From contig NZ_JAAIVC010000025.1 of the NCBI RefSeq assembly GCF_010975005.1, positions 1 to 32,416 on the forward strand: 32,416 nucleotides of DNA, read 5' to 3'. The DNA is from Caulobacter sp. 17J65-9. Its GTDB lineage: Bacteria > Pseudomonadota > Alphaproteobacteria > Caulobacterales > Caulobacteraceae. Both the position numbers and the translations under genes were made by a program. The notes under the pieces were generated by a model. That model worked only from the letters and a program-made list of their open reading frames with translations, searched no databases and was not told where the DNA came from. This document shows positions 25,274 through 32,416 of the stretch, piece after piece (positions within the stretch are counted from its first letter, which is position 1; the number at the start of each line of letters is the position of its first letter).

Positions 25274-25816
25274 ATGCGCTTGAAGCTCTGGGCGACGACG
25301 CTTGTCGCCGTGGCGGCGCTCGCGGGGGCGGCTCAGGCCGGCGACGCGAGCTGCATCTGGAACGGGCTGGGCCAATCTTCGCGTGACGCCTGGCTCGCCG
25401 ACTATGACGCGCGCGGCAGCGAGGCGCTCAATGAAAACACCTTCTCGGAAGAGGAGCTGTCCGAGGCGCTCACGGACTGCGGCGTTACGGAGGAGGCCGA
25501 GGCCCTGATCGCCGGGGAAGCCCTGGGCGGCTATGCGCTGCAACAGGCGGCCGGGCGCTGGCTGCAGCTTCACGCGAACCTGACGGCCCAGAAGCTGGAC
25601 CAGGCGTGGGGCGGGTTCGCGCCGCAGGTGCGCAACGACTACGAGACCTGGGTGCTCGCCCTGATGAAAGACCCCGAGGCGGCGGTTCCGGTGCCGGAGG
25701 CCGCGGTCGGCGCCATTCTCAAGGGCCTCGGCGTCTCCGACGGGGCCACCGCGCGGCATGTGGCGGTGTATTACAGCGGGCGCGTGGTGCGGCTGAATCG
25801 AGAGCCGGCCTTCTAG
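25274..25816 (+). CDS. Small secreted protein of unknown function
   Basis: I do not recognise this 180-residue protein. Residues 1-22 (MRLKLWATTLVAVAALAGAAQA) are a signal peptide. The mature part is helical and acidic, with C27 near its N-terminus and C69 in ALTDCGVTEEAEAL, which could form one disulfide. The ribosome-binding region is a run of eight G (25260-25267) ending 6 bases before the ATG. It lies 63 bases after the CitE-like gene and may have its own promoter. It converges on the O-methyltransferase with a 12-base gap. Confidence 0.78.
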   Translation: MRLKLWATTLVAVAALAGAAQAGDASCIWNGLGQSSRDAWLADYDARGSEALNENTFSEEELSEALTDCGVTEEAEALIAGEALGGYALQQAAGRWLQLHANLTAQKLDQAWGGFAPQVRNDYETWVLALMKDPEAAVPVPEAAVGAILKGLGVSDGATARHVAVYYSGRVVRLNREPAF

Positions 25817-25828
25817 CCGGCGCCCCGA

Positions 25829-26503
25829 TCAACGCTTGACCACGATGGACAGGCCGTCGCCGATGGTGGCCAGGGTCATGTCGACGCGCGGGTCGTCGTG
25901 GATCTGCGCCGCCAGGGTGCGCAGGGCCTCGGTGTCGGGATCGCGCTTGGTCGTGTAGGCCACGTCGCCGCCCCAGAGCATGTTGTCGATCATCATTACG
26001 CCGCCGGGGCGCAGCAGCTCGAGGCAGAGCTCGTAGTAGTCGCCGTAGCCGGTCTTGTCGGCGTCGATGAAGGCCATGTCGAAGCCGCCGGCCTCGCCCT
26101 CGGCGAGCAGGCCGCGCAGGCTGTCGGCCGCCGGCCCCAGCCGCGCCTCGATGACGTCGTCGACCTTCGCCTCGGCCCAGTAGCCCCGCGCCCGCGCCAC
26201 GTACTCTTCGGACAGGTCGAGCGCGAACAGGCGCGCGCCGTCTCCGTGCATGGCCTTCATGGCCAGGGCGGTGGCGGTCGAGGAGTAGCCGGTGAACACG
26301 CCGACCTCGATCGCGCGACGGGCGCGGATCATGCGCGCGACCACCTGCATGAAGCCGCCCTGCTCGGGGCTGATCTGCATGCGCGAGACGCCGCCCATCG
26401 CCTCGGTCTCGGCCCGGCAGCGGGCCAGCACCGGGTCTTCGCGCACGCCCAGGCGCTGGACGTAGGCGCGGACTTCGTCGGACAGGCCGAGGGATCGGGA
26501 CAT
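25829..26503 (-). CDS. SAM-dependent O-methyltransferase (class I, caffeoyl-CoA OMT-like)
   Basis: Family 3 O-methyltransferases methylate catechol-type or related hydroxyls with a divalent metal. From the ATG at 26501-26503 the protein has 224 residues; AAGGAG about 9 bases upstream decides this start over a longer frame. The SAM-binding motif is IEVGVFTGYSS (65-75). Metal and SAM residues are visible in FIDADK (D147, D149) and IDNMLW (D173, N174). RMQISPEQGGFMQ near residue 41 is the typical N-terminal motif. The substrate is unknown. It lies downstream of zapE on the same strand with a 40-base gap and may be co-transcribed. Confidence 0.92.
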   Translation of the reverse strand: MSRSLGLSDEVRAYVQRLGVREDPVLARCRAETEAMGGVSRMQISPEQGGFMQVVARMIRARRAIEVGVFTGYSSTATALAMKAMHGDGARLFALDLSEEYVARARGYWAEAKVDDVIEARLGPAADSLRGLLAEGEAGGFDMAFIDADKTGYGDYYELCLELLRPGGVMMIDNMLWGGDVAYTTKRDPDTEALRTLAAQIHDDPRVDMTLATIGDGLSIVVKR

Positions 26504-26543
26504 GCGGGCGGCTCCTTGCTGACGGCGCGAGCCCTGAACCCGT

Positions 26544-27665
26544 TCAGGCCTCCGCGCGCTCCACGTAATCGGCCGAGCGCATCTCCTGCAGGCGCGAGAC
26601 GGTGCGCTCGAATTCAAAGGCGCCGTCGCCGGCGGGGTAAAGGTCGGCCGGTTCGCCCTCGGCCAGCACGACCAGCTTGGTCCCGGCCTCGTAGAGGGCG
26701 TCGATCAGGGTCACCAGCCGGCGCGCTTCGTTGCGCCGCTCCGGCCCGAGCTTCGGCACGCCGGCCAGGAACACGGTCTGGAAGCGCCCGGCGATCGCCA
26801 GATAGTCCTGCGGCCCCAGCGGGCGGGCGCACAGCTCCTCGAAGCTGGCGCGCAGCATGGCCCCGCAGGCGCGCGGGAATTCCAGCCGCCGCCCGGCCAC
26901 CTCGATCGTCGCGCCGACCTCGTGGGTCACCCGGGTCATGTCGCGCCACAGGTGGTCGAAGGCCTTGCTGGTCTCGGCCGTGATCGGGCTGAAATAGACC
27001 TGCGCGCCCTTCAGCCGGTCCAGGCGGAAGTCCTTCGGCCCGGCCACCTCGACCACTTCGCAGCGGCGCTTGAGCATGTCGATGAAGGGCACGAACAGCT
27101 GGCGGTTGATGCCGTTCTTGTAGAGGTCTTCCGGCGGGCGGTTGGAGGTGGCGACCAGCACCACGCGCCGCTCGAACAGGGCTTCGAACAGCCGGCCCAG
27201 GATCATGGCGTCGGCGATGTCGGTGACCTGCAGTTCGTCGAAGCACAAGAGCCGCGCGTCGCGCGCGATCAGGTCGGCTACGGGGGCTATCGGGTCGTCG
27301 CCCTTGGCCGTGCCGAAGCGCTTCTTGCGGGCGCTCGCGTCGCCCTCGCGCCAGGCGCCGATCAGGGCGTGCACCTCGCCCATGAAGACGTGGAAGTGGG
27401 TGCGCCGCTTCTTCTGGACCGGGGCGGAATCGAAGAACAGGTCCATCAGCATGGACTTGCCGCGGCCCGGCGGCCCCCAGACGTACAGGCCCTTGGGCGC
27501 CTTGCCCCGGGAGAAGAACGGCAGCGGGATCCAGGGATCGTTCAGGCTGTCGAGCTCGCCCTCCAGCCGCGCGAACGCCTCGACCGCCCGGGCCTGGCCC
27601 TCGTCGGAATGGATCTCGCGCTTCTTCAGAAGGCGCTTGTAGGCGGTGCGGACGGATACGGGCAT
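26544..27665 (-). CDS. zapE: Cell-division ATPase ZapE (AFG1/LACE1 family)
   Basis: ZapE is an AFG1-type AAA ATPase associated with the Z-ring in E. coli; its mitochondrial relative handles respiratory proteins. The 373-residue protein has Walker A GPPGRGKS (64-71), Walker B LLCFDELQVTD (139-149) and the sensor stretch TSNRPPEDLYKNGINRQLF, all typical of the family. The start is the ATG at 27663-27665 (MPVSVRTAYKRLLKK). A longer frame upstream has shadow composition. The stop codon lies inside a weak 6-bp hairpin (26533-26548). It is followed on the same strand by the O-methyltransferase gene and preceded by an unrecognised gene 50 bases upstream. Confidence 0.95.
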   Translation of the reverse strand: MPVSVRTAYKRLLKKREIHSDEGQARAVEAFARLEGELDSLNDPWIPLPFFSRGKAPKGLYVWGPPGRGKSMLMDLFFDSAPVQKKRRTHFHVFMGEVHALIGAWREGDASARKKRFGTAKGDDPIAPVADLIARDARLLCFDELQVTDIADAMILGRLFEALFERRVVLVATSNRPPEDLYKNGINRQLFVPFIDMLKRRCEVVEVAGPKDFRLDRLKGAQVYFSPITAETSKAFDHLWRDMTRVTHEVGATIEVAGRRLEFPRACGAMLRASFEELCARPLGPQDYLAIAGRFQTVFLAGVPKLGPERRNEARRLVTLIDALYEAGTKLVVLAEGEPADLYPAGDGAFEFERTVSRLQEMRSADYVERAEA

Positions 27666-27715
27666 GGGTTCGCCGCATAGCAGCCGCGGCGGCCCGCGGC
27701 AAAGCGGCTCGCGCC

Positions 27716-28531
27716 TCAGGCGGTCTCTTCGAGCCGGCGCGCCCGGGTGATCTGCACGTGCTCGTAACCGGCCTCGACGATGGTTTCGGCGTGCTCGCTC
27801 TCCAGCTCGATCGCCCAGCCCGTCTCCGTACAGTGGAGGGAGGTCGTCCGGATCAGCTGACGACCGTCGCTCGAACGGGAGATGCGCTCGCTGCGCACGC
27901 GATCCGGCCCGACCGCCTCGTTCTCCAGCGTATGCACCACCTTGACCCACTGACCGTCCGCGCGCTGGAAGCGCTCCGGCGGCCGTTCCTCGCGTCCAGC
28001 CAGCACGGGCCCGCTGGCGCGCACGCCGCCGAGCGCGATCAGGTCGGCCCCGATCAGGTCCACGGCGGCGTCGGCCGGGACCTGCTCCATGAACGCTTCG
28101 ATTTCGGCCCGATCCGGCGAGGGCCCGGGCGCCTCGCGGCGGAGGTTGGCCAGCACCTGCGCTCGCGCCTCCGACCAATTGAAGACACGGCGTGGGAAGC
28201 CGCGCCGGTCAGCCCCGAAGATTGCGCGCACGCCGATCCAGGCGCGCTCGTAGGGGTTCGGCCCGCCGCCGAGGTCCGCGTCGTCCGCGCGGATCGCGAC
28301 CAGCGTCCGGGCGATCAGCAGTTCCTTGGGCTGCACGTCGACGATTTCGAACAGGGTCTCGTAATGATGGCGTCTGGCCGACGCGCCCTTCGGCGACTGC
28401 TCGCGGACCTCCGTCACCCAGTCGTAGCGATAGCGGTCGCCGACCCGATCGGGCCGCGACTGCACGGTCAGCAGCTCGGGCTTGCGCGTGCCGCCGGACG
28501 CGCCGAGCACAAACGACAAAGGATTGCGCAT
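27716..28531 (-). CDS. Hypothetical protein, unrecognised
   Basis: I do not recognise this 271-residue protein. There is no signal peptide and no membrane helix, so it is probably cytoplasmic. It is rich in Arg and Glu. Readable stretches are PNPYERAWIGVRAIFGADRRGF near residue 93 and a C-terminal half with alternating strands (QWVKVVHTLENE, IRTTSLHCTETGWAIELESE). Composition and codon use match the neighbours, so it looks native. It begins at the ATG 28529-28531, divergent from the Mut7-C gene, and is followed by zapE after 50 bases on the same strand, possibly as an operon. Confidence 0.75.
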   Translation of the reverse strand: MRNPLSFVLGASGGTRKPELLTVQSRPDRVGDRYRYDWVTEVREQSPKGASARRHHYETLFEIVDVQPKELLIARTLVAIRADDADLGGGPNPYERAWIGVRAIFGADRRGFPRRVFNWSEARAQVLANLRREAPGPSPDRAEIEAFMEQVPADAAVDLIGADLIALGGVRASGPVLAGREERPPERFQRADGQWVKVVHTLENEAVGPDRVRSERISRSSDGRQLIRTTSLHCTETGWAIELESEHAETIVEAGYEHVQITRARRLEETA

Positions 28532-28620
28532 CAGGTCCCCCGCGTGTCTCGCGAAACAGTCCCGCGTCCGGAGGCGGGTGGCAACCGGGAACCGCTGGGG
28601 ACGTGCGGGCTTCCGCAGGC

Positions 28621-29097
28621 GTGAGCCCGCTGCGCCTGCTGTGCGACGAGATGCTGTTCCGCCTGGCCCGCTCGCTGCGGGCGGCGGGCTACGACACCGT
28701 GCTGGCCGCCGACGGGGCGCCGGACCGGGATCTGCTCGAACGCTGCCGGCGCGAGGACCGGGTGCTGGTCACCCGCGACCGCAAGCTGATGGCGCAGGCC
28801 CTGCCCGACGTGCGCGCGGTGCTGCTGGTCGACGAGGACCGCGAGGCGGAGGCGCGGGCGCTGTCGCGGGCGCTTGACATCGACTGGCTGCTGGCCCCGA
28901 TGAGCCGCTGCATGGTCGACAACACGCCGCTGTCGCCGGCCGGCCCGGCCGACCTGGCGCGCGTGCCCTCGACCGTCGAAGCCTCGCCGGAAGCGGTGAA
29001 GGTGTGCCGGACCTGCGGGCGGGTCTATTGGCCCGGAGGCCACGTGAAGCGGCTGATGGAGAAGCTGTCGTGCTGGGCCCGGGAAGCCCGGGACTGA
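28621..29097 (+). CDS. Mut7-C (PIN-like) RNase domain protein
   Basis: Mut7-C proteins are PIN-fold presumed RNases with a C-terminal zinc ribbon. The 158-residue sequence from the GTG at 28621 starts MSPLRLLCDEMLFRLARSLRAAGYDT, with acidic residues D9 and E10. It has VLVTRDRKL (D53) and DWLLAPMSRC. The zinc ribbon is partly degenerate. The second pair C129/C132 in VCRTCGRVYWPGGH is kept, while the first pair reads CMVD (C97-D100) instead of the CxxC I remember from the family. A GTG at 28603 is an alternative start. It converges on mscL with four bases between the stops. RNase activity is inferred from the family. Confidence 0.87.
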   Translation: MSPLRLLCDEMLFRLARSLRAAGYDTVLAADGAPDRDLLERCRREDRVLVTRDRKLMAQALPDVRAVLLVDEDREAEARALSRALDIDWLLAPMSRCMVDNTPLSPAGPADLARVPSTVEASPEAVKVCRTCGRVYWPGGHVKRLMEKLSCWAREARD

Positions 29098-29101
29098 CGG
29101 A

Positions 29102-29506
29102 TCAGCCCTTCTTGCGCAGCTCGTCGCGGATCTCGGTGAGCAGCTTTTCGCTGGCCGTCGGGGCCGCCGCGACCGCGGGGGCCGGCGGATAGAGGCGGTT
29201 GATCACCTTCACCAGCAGGAACACCGCGAAGGCGACCAGCACGAACTGGATCAGGGTGTTGACGAAGGCGCCGTACTGGATGGCCACCAACTCGTTGACG
29301 GGCGTGGCCGGGTCGTCCTTGCGCAGCACCACCTGCAGGTGGGCGAAGTCGATGCCGCCGATCAGCAGGCCCAGCGGCGGCATGATCACCTGGTCGACCA
29401 GGCTTGAGACGATCTTGCCGAAGGACGCGCCGAGGATGACGCCGACCGCCAGGTCGACGACGTTGCCGCGCATGGCGAAGGTGCGGAATTCGCCGAAAAA
29501 GCTCAT
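29102..29506 (-). CDS. mscL: Large-conductance mechanosensitive channel MscL
   Basis: MscL is the inner-membrane safety valve opened by membrane tension on osmotic downshock. The 134-residue protein starts [26 protein letters not shown], with the conserved N-terminal helix and TM1 pore region. TM2 is [25 protein letters not shown] (about 79-103). The C-terminal cytoplasmic helix is [16 protein letters not shown] after a Pro/Ala linker. Length and motifs are typical. It is downstream of ihfB on the same strand, but a dispersed palindromic repeat lies between. It converges on the Mut7-C gene. Confidence 0.97.
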   Translation of the reverse strand: MSFFGEFRTFAMRGNVVDLAVGVILGASFGKIVSSLVDQVIMPPLGLLIGGIDFAHLQVVLRKDDPATPVNELVAIQYGAFVNTLIQFVLVAFAVFLLVKVINRLYPPAPAVAAAPTASEKLLTEIRDELRKKG

Positions 29507-29525
29507 CGCCCAGAATCCTCAGAGT

Positions 29526-29577
29526 TAGAGCGCGATGACCGCCGAAACCGGCGGCCACTTTCGGCTATCGCGCTCTA
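29526..29577. repeat. Dispersed palindromic intergenic repeat between mscL and ihfB
   Basis: An outer 11-bp inverted repeat TAGAGCGCGAT (29526-29536) / ATCGCGCTCTA (29567-29577) encloses a second one, GCCGAAA (29541-29547) / TTTCGGC (29559-29565), around a GC-rich loop. On the minus strand the order GAGC..GAT, CCGAAA, GTGG, CCGG, TTTCGG, ATC..GCTC resembles, from memory, the widely dispersed GAGCATGATCC-type palindromes of Rhizobiales and relatives. It lies only 3 bases from the ihfB stop and could also act as a terminator. Confidence 0.75.
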
Positions 29578-29580
29578 GGG

Positions 29581-29880
29581 TCAGGCCGCGTTCTCGTCGC
29601 CGCTCAGGTTGAGCCGCTCGCGCAGCTCCTTGCCGCTCTTGAAGAAGGGCACGTGCTTGGCCGGCACGGAGACGGTCTCGCCGGTGCGGGGGTTGCGGCC
29701 CGCGCGCGCCGGGCGCGAGCGCACCGAGAAGGCGCCGAAGCCGCGCAGTTCGACCCGGCCGCCGCTTTCCAGCGCATCGACCATGCCGTCCAGGATGATG
29801 TTCACCACCCGCTCGATGTCGCGGTGGGTGAGGTGCGGATGTTCCGCCGCCAACCTAGCGATCAACTCGGACTTGATCAT
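29581..29880 (-). CDS. ihfB: Integration host factor beta subunit
   Basis: IHF-beta pairs with IHF-alpha to bend DNA sharply at specific sites in replication, transcription and recombination. The 99-residue protein starts [26 protein letters not shown]. The DNA-binding arm carries [30 protein letters not shown], with the intercalating proline in [14 protein letters not shown] is the typical core. The sequence around [20 protein letters not shown] favours IhfB over HU. It lies downstream of rpsA and cmk, the conserved order cmk-rpsA-ihfB in proteobacteria, but a terminator follows rpsA, so it has its own promoter in the 160 bases between. Confidence 0.95.
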   Translation of the reverse strand: MIKSELIARLAAEHPHLTHRDIERVVNIILDGMVDALESGGRVELRGFGAFSVRSRPARAGRNPRTGETVSVPAKHVPFFKSGKELRERLNLSGDENAA

Positions 29881-30040
29881 ACGGGCTCCCCCGAAAAGGC
29901 GGGCGATCCTGCGTCAGGCGAACGCCGATCACAAGCCTTCCTCGTCTCATAACACCCGGCACGACCTCAGAAAAAGGCCCGAACGGCTACAACAGCCAAG
30001 CTTTCGTCCTTAACGGCGCCGCTTGCGGGTCCGGACAAAC

Positions 30041-30073
30041 GAAAAGCCCGCGCGGATCGCTCCGCGCGGGCTT
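30041..30073 (-). terminator. Intrinsic terminator of rpsA
   Basis: AAGCCCGCGCGGA (30044-30056) pairs perfectly over 13 bp with TCCGCGCGGGCTT (30061-30073). The minus-strand loop is GCGA, and TTTTC follows the stem on that strand. It is 30 bases beyond the rpsA stop. Confidence 0.9.
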
Positions 30074-30103
30074 CGTCTTCAAGCCTGAGGCTTCGAGAGG
30101 AGA

Positions 30104-31798
30104 TTACTCCTTCGAGGCGCGCTCGCGCAGGGCGGCGCCCAGGATGTCGCCCAGCGAAGCGCCGGAGTCCTGGCTGCCGTACTGTTCGATGGCCTGCTTC
30201 TCGTCGGCCATTTCCAGCGCCTTGATCGACACCGACACGCGGCGAGCCGCCTTGTCGATGTTGACGATCTGGGCGTCGACGCGGTCACCCACGGCGAAGC
30301 GCTCGACGCGCTGCTCGCCACGGTCGCGCGACAGGTCCGACTTGCGGATGAAGGCGGTCATCGGGGCGGCTTCGTCGCCGAAGCGGACTTCGATACCGCC
30401 CGAGGTCACTTCCGTGACGGTGACGGTCACGGTCTGGCCCTTGCGGTACACGTCGCCGGCCATCGGGTCGCCCGACAGCTGCTTGATGCCCAGGGAGACG
30501 CGCTCCTTCTCGATGTCGACGTCCAGGACGCGGGCCTTGACCACGTCGCCCTTCTTGTAGCGGGCGATGGCTTCTTCGCCCGAGGCGTTCCAGTCGATGT
30601 CCGACAGGTGCACCATGCCGTCGATGTCGTTGTCCAGGCCGATGAACAGGCCGAACTCGGTGGCGTTCTTCACTTCGCCTTCGACTTCAGTGCCGATCGG
30701 GTGCGAGGCGACGAAGGCCTCCCACGGGTTCGACTGAGCCTGCTTCAGGCCCAGCGAGATACGGCGCTTGGAGGCGTCGACGTCCAGGACGACCACGTCC
30801 ACTTCCTGCGAGGTGGAGACGATCTTGCCCGGGTGGACGTTCTTCTTGGTCCACGACATTTCCGACACGTGCACCAGGCCTTCCACGCCCGGCTCCAGCT
30901 CCACGAAGGCGCCGTAGTCGGTGATGTTGGTGATGCGGCCGGTGAAGCGGGCGTTGACCGGGTACTTGGCGTCCACGCCGTCCCACGGGTCGGCCTGGAG
31001 CTGCTTCATGCCCAGCGAGATGCGCTGGGTGTCCGGGTTGATCTTCACGATCACGACCTTGACGGTGTCGCCGACGGCCAGGACCTGGCTCGGGTGCGAC
31101 ACGCGCTTCCAGCTCATGTCGGTGACGTGCAGCAGGCCGTCGATGCCGCCCAGGTCCACGAACGCGCCGTAGTCGGTGATGTTCTTGACCACGCCTTCAC
31201 GGACTTCGCCTTCCGACAGCTGGCTGACCAGCTCGGTGCGCTGCTCGGCGCGGGCTTCTTCCAGGATGGCGCGACGCGACACGACGATGTTGCCGCGCGG
31301 ACGGTCCATTTTCAGGATGGCGAACGGCTGTTCCTTGCCCATCAGCGGGCCGACGTCGCGAACCGGACGAATGTCGACCTGCGAGCCCGGCAGGAAGGCC
31401 GAGGCGCCGCCCAGATCGACGGTGAAGCCGCCCTTCACGCGGCCGACGATCGAACCGACGACCGGCTGGCCTTCGGCGAACACGCCTTCCAGGCGGGTCC
31501 AGGCTTCTTCGCGGCGAGCCTTCTCGCGGCTGATGACGGCCTCGCCCATCGCGTTCTCGACGCGCTCCAGGTAGACCTCGACGGTGTCGCCGACCTTCGG
31601 CGCGTCCGTGCCCGGGCCGAATTCACGGACCTGGATGCGGCCTTCGGTCTTCAGGCCGACGTCGACGATCAGGAAGTCCTTTTCCATGCCGACCACGCGG
31701 CCGTGGACGACCTGGCCTTCGATGATGTCACGGCCGGCCAGCTGTTCGTCGAGCAGCGCGGCGAAGTCGTCGCGCGAGGGAGAGAAAACGTCAGTCAT
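30104..31798 (-). CDS. rpsA: 30S ribosomal protein S1
   Basis: S1 binds mRNA on the small subunit and helps unfold structured starts. The 564-residue protein has six S1 (OB-fold) repeats at about residues 27-93, 110-177, 195-266, 283-353, 370-440 and 455-530. Examples are [27 protein letters not shown] and [28 protein letters not shown]. The first two are the divergent ribosome-binding repeats. Length is typical of the long proteobacterial form. It follows cmk on the same strand with 166 bases between, enough for a promoter and leader; E. coli S1 autoregulates its own translation. The ATG at 31796-31798 is the only sensible start. Confidence 0.98.
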   Translation of the reverse strand: MTDVFSPSRDDFAALLDEQLAGRDIIEGQVVHGRVVGMEKDFLIVDVGLKTEGRIQVREFGPGTDAPKVGDTVEVYLERVENAMGEAVISREKARREEAWTRLEGVFAEGQPVVGSIVGRVKGGFTVDLGGASAFLPGSQVDIRPVRDVGPLMGKEQPFAILKMDRPRGNIVVSRRAILEEARAEQRTELVSQLSEGEVREGVVKNITDYGAFVDLGGIDGLLHVTDMSWKRVSHPSQVLAVGDTVKVVIVKINPDTQRISLGMKQLQADPWDGVDAKYPVNARFTGRITNITDYGAFVELEPGVEGLVHVSEMSWTKKNVHPGKIVSTSQEVDVVVLDVDASKRRISLGLKQAQSNPWEAFVASHPIGTEVEGEVKNATEFGLFIGLDNDIDGMVHLSDIDWNASGEEAIARYKKGDVVKARVLDVDIEKERVSLGIKQLSGDPMAGDVYRKGQTVTVTVTEVTSGGIEVRFGDEAAPMTAFIRKSDLSRDRGEQRVERFAVGDRVDAQIVNIDKAARRVSVSIKALEMADEKQAIEQYGSQDSGASLGDILGAALRERASKE

Positions 31799-31964
31799 AA
31801 GGGTCTTTCGGTTGTCGGAACGGAGAAGCGCGCGCAGCCGTGCGGCGGCGGTCGCTTCACGCGCGGGTTTTCGGGCTCATAACCGAAGGGGGCGTCGGGT
31901 CTCGATGGTCCCGCACCCTGCTTGGTTGTCGCCCGCGGCCGTCCGAGGCGCGGCACGGTGAGAT

Positions 31965-32416
31965 TTAGCCCTGTCGGGCCCGCGCCGCCTCGACGATGCG
32001 GCGGGCCGCATCGGTCGCGGCCTCTATATCCAGATCGCTCGTATCCAGCAAGACGGCGTCGTCCGCGCGCACCATGGGCGCGGCGCCGCGGCCGGCGTCG
32101 CGCTCGTCGCGCCGGCGGATGTCGGCCAGCACGGTTTCAAAGGCCACGTCCTCGCCCTGGCCGACCAGCTGCTTCCAGCGGCGCTCGGCGCGGACCTCGG
32201 CCGAGGCGGTGACGAACAGCTTGGCCTGGGCGTGCGGAGCGATGACCGTGCCGATGTCGCGGCCGTCCAGCACCACGCCCGGCTCGCGCCCGGCGAAGGC
32301 GCGCTGCAGGTCCAGAAGCGCGGCGCGCACGCCCTCGAACACCGCCACCCGGCTGGCCGCCTCGCCGGCGACGCCGCCGCGCAGGCCCGGGTCGCCCAGC
32401 CGGCCCAGGCTGAGGT
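31965..32416 (-). CDS. cmk: Cytidylate kinase, 5' end missing
   Basis: Cmk phosphorylates CMP and dCMP in pyrimidine nucleotide synthesis. The C-terminal 150 codons are present; the frame stays open from the stop (31965-31967) to the right edge of the window. The P-loop and N-terminal half are outside the window. The sequence shows SLGRLGDPGLRGGVAGEAASRVAVFEGVRAALLDLQRAFA, the conserved GVVLDGRDIGTVIAPHA, KLFVTASAEVRAERRWKQL and the NMP-kinase tail VLLDTSDLDIEAATDAARRIV. An internal GTG at 32348 is not the true start. It is the first gene of the conserved cmk-rpsA-ihfB order. Confidence 0.95.
   Translation of the reverse strand, partial: LSLGRLGDPGLRGGVAGEAASRVAVFEGVRAALLDLQRAFAGREPGVVLDGRDIGTVIAPHAQAKLFVTASAEVRAERRWKQLVGQGEDVAFETVLADIRRRDERDAGRGAAPMVRADDAVLLDTSDLDIEAATDAARRIVEAARARQG

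Noticed and set aside
24320-25759. Minus-strand frame of 479 codons opposite the CitE-like gene and the small secreted protein
   Set aside because: The plus-strand genes have family motifs or a signal peptide; the antisense frame has shadow composition.
26533-26548. Six-bp hairpin CCTGAA/TTCAGG at the zapE stop as terminator
   Set aside because: Short stem, no T-run, and the next gene on the strand follows within 41 bases, so read-through is likely.
29881-30043. Search for a tRNA or small RNA between ihfB and the rpsA terminator
   Set aside because: No cloverleaf, TψC-like motif or clear small RNA structure could be read; it probably holds the ihfB promoter.

Overview
The window looks like a chromosomal segment of a GC-rich alphaproteobacterium, most likely of the order Caulobacterales (Caulobacter/Phenylobacterium type). 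The grounds are the GC-rich codon use, an alphaproteobacterial DUF2794 protein, the order cmk-rpsA-ihfB, the divergent oxyR / ahpC-ahpD locus and the style of the predicted proteins. The assignment comes from memory of the families, not from a search. Most genes are housekeeping. No tRNA, rRNA, CRISPR array, transposase, integrase or phage gene was seen.

Layout. 1-6075: the 3' part of priA (+) converges on ccmB-ccmA (-), the haem-export ABC transporter of cytochrome c maturation. Aconitase acnA (+) diverges from ccmA and ends in a very strong hairpin. 6134-10322: a secreted DUF1223 thioredoxin-like protein, a protein with an HELAH zinc-protease signature, an ECF sigma factor overlapping a four-helix membrane protein (-), and a secreted metal-dependent amidohydrolase (+). 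10598-14147: DUF2794 (+) and a Bax inhibitor-1 type membrane protein (-), then the peroxide-defence locus with oxyR (-) divergent from ahpC-ahpD (+). 14148-19725: a block on the minus strand with a small membrane protein, a secreted SRPBCC protein and two exported peptidases (S9A prolyl oligopeptidase and M3 oligopeptidase), most units closed by GC-rich hairpins. 19907-20758: murI (+).

20897-22598 is the odd part. It holds two overlapping minus-strand genes of unknown function, the first with a signal peptide, in DNA of much lower GC than both flanks; this looks like acquired DNA. 22834-25210: a tight plus-strand operon of a radical SAM protein with six C-terminal cysteines, a 2',3'-cyclic RNA phosphodiesterase (thpR) and a CitE-like lyase. 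25274-28531: a small secreted protein (+), an O-methyltransferase, the zapE ATPase and an unrecognised protein (all -). 28621-32416: a Mut7-C/PIN-type protein (+) converging on mscL (-), a dispersed palindromic repeat, then ihfB, rpsA and the 3' part of cmk, all on the minus strand.

How the genes work together. ahpC and ahpD form a peroxidase/reductase pair of the CxC-AhpC plus CxxC-AhpD type, under a neighbouring redox-sensing OxyR. The two exported peptidases and the exported amidohydrolase suggest periplasmic peptide turnover. Cmk, S1 and IhfB are the usual nucleotide, translation and nucleoid cluster. The best candidates for something undescribed are the low-GC secreted pair and the radical SAM operon beside it.
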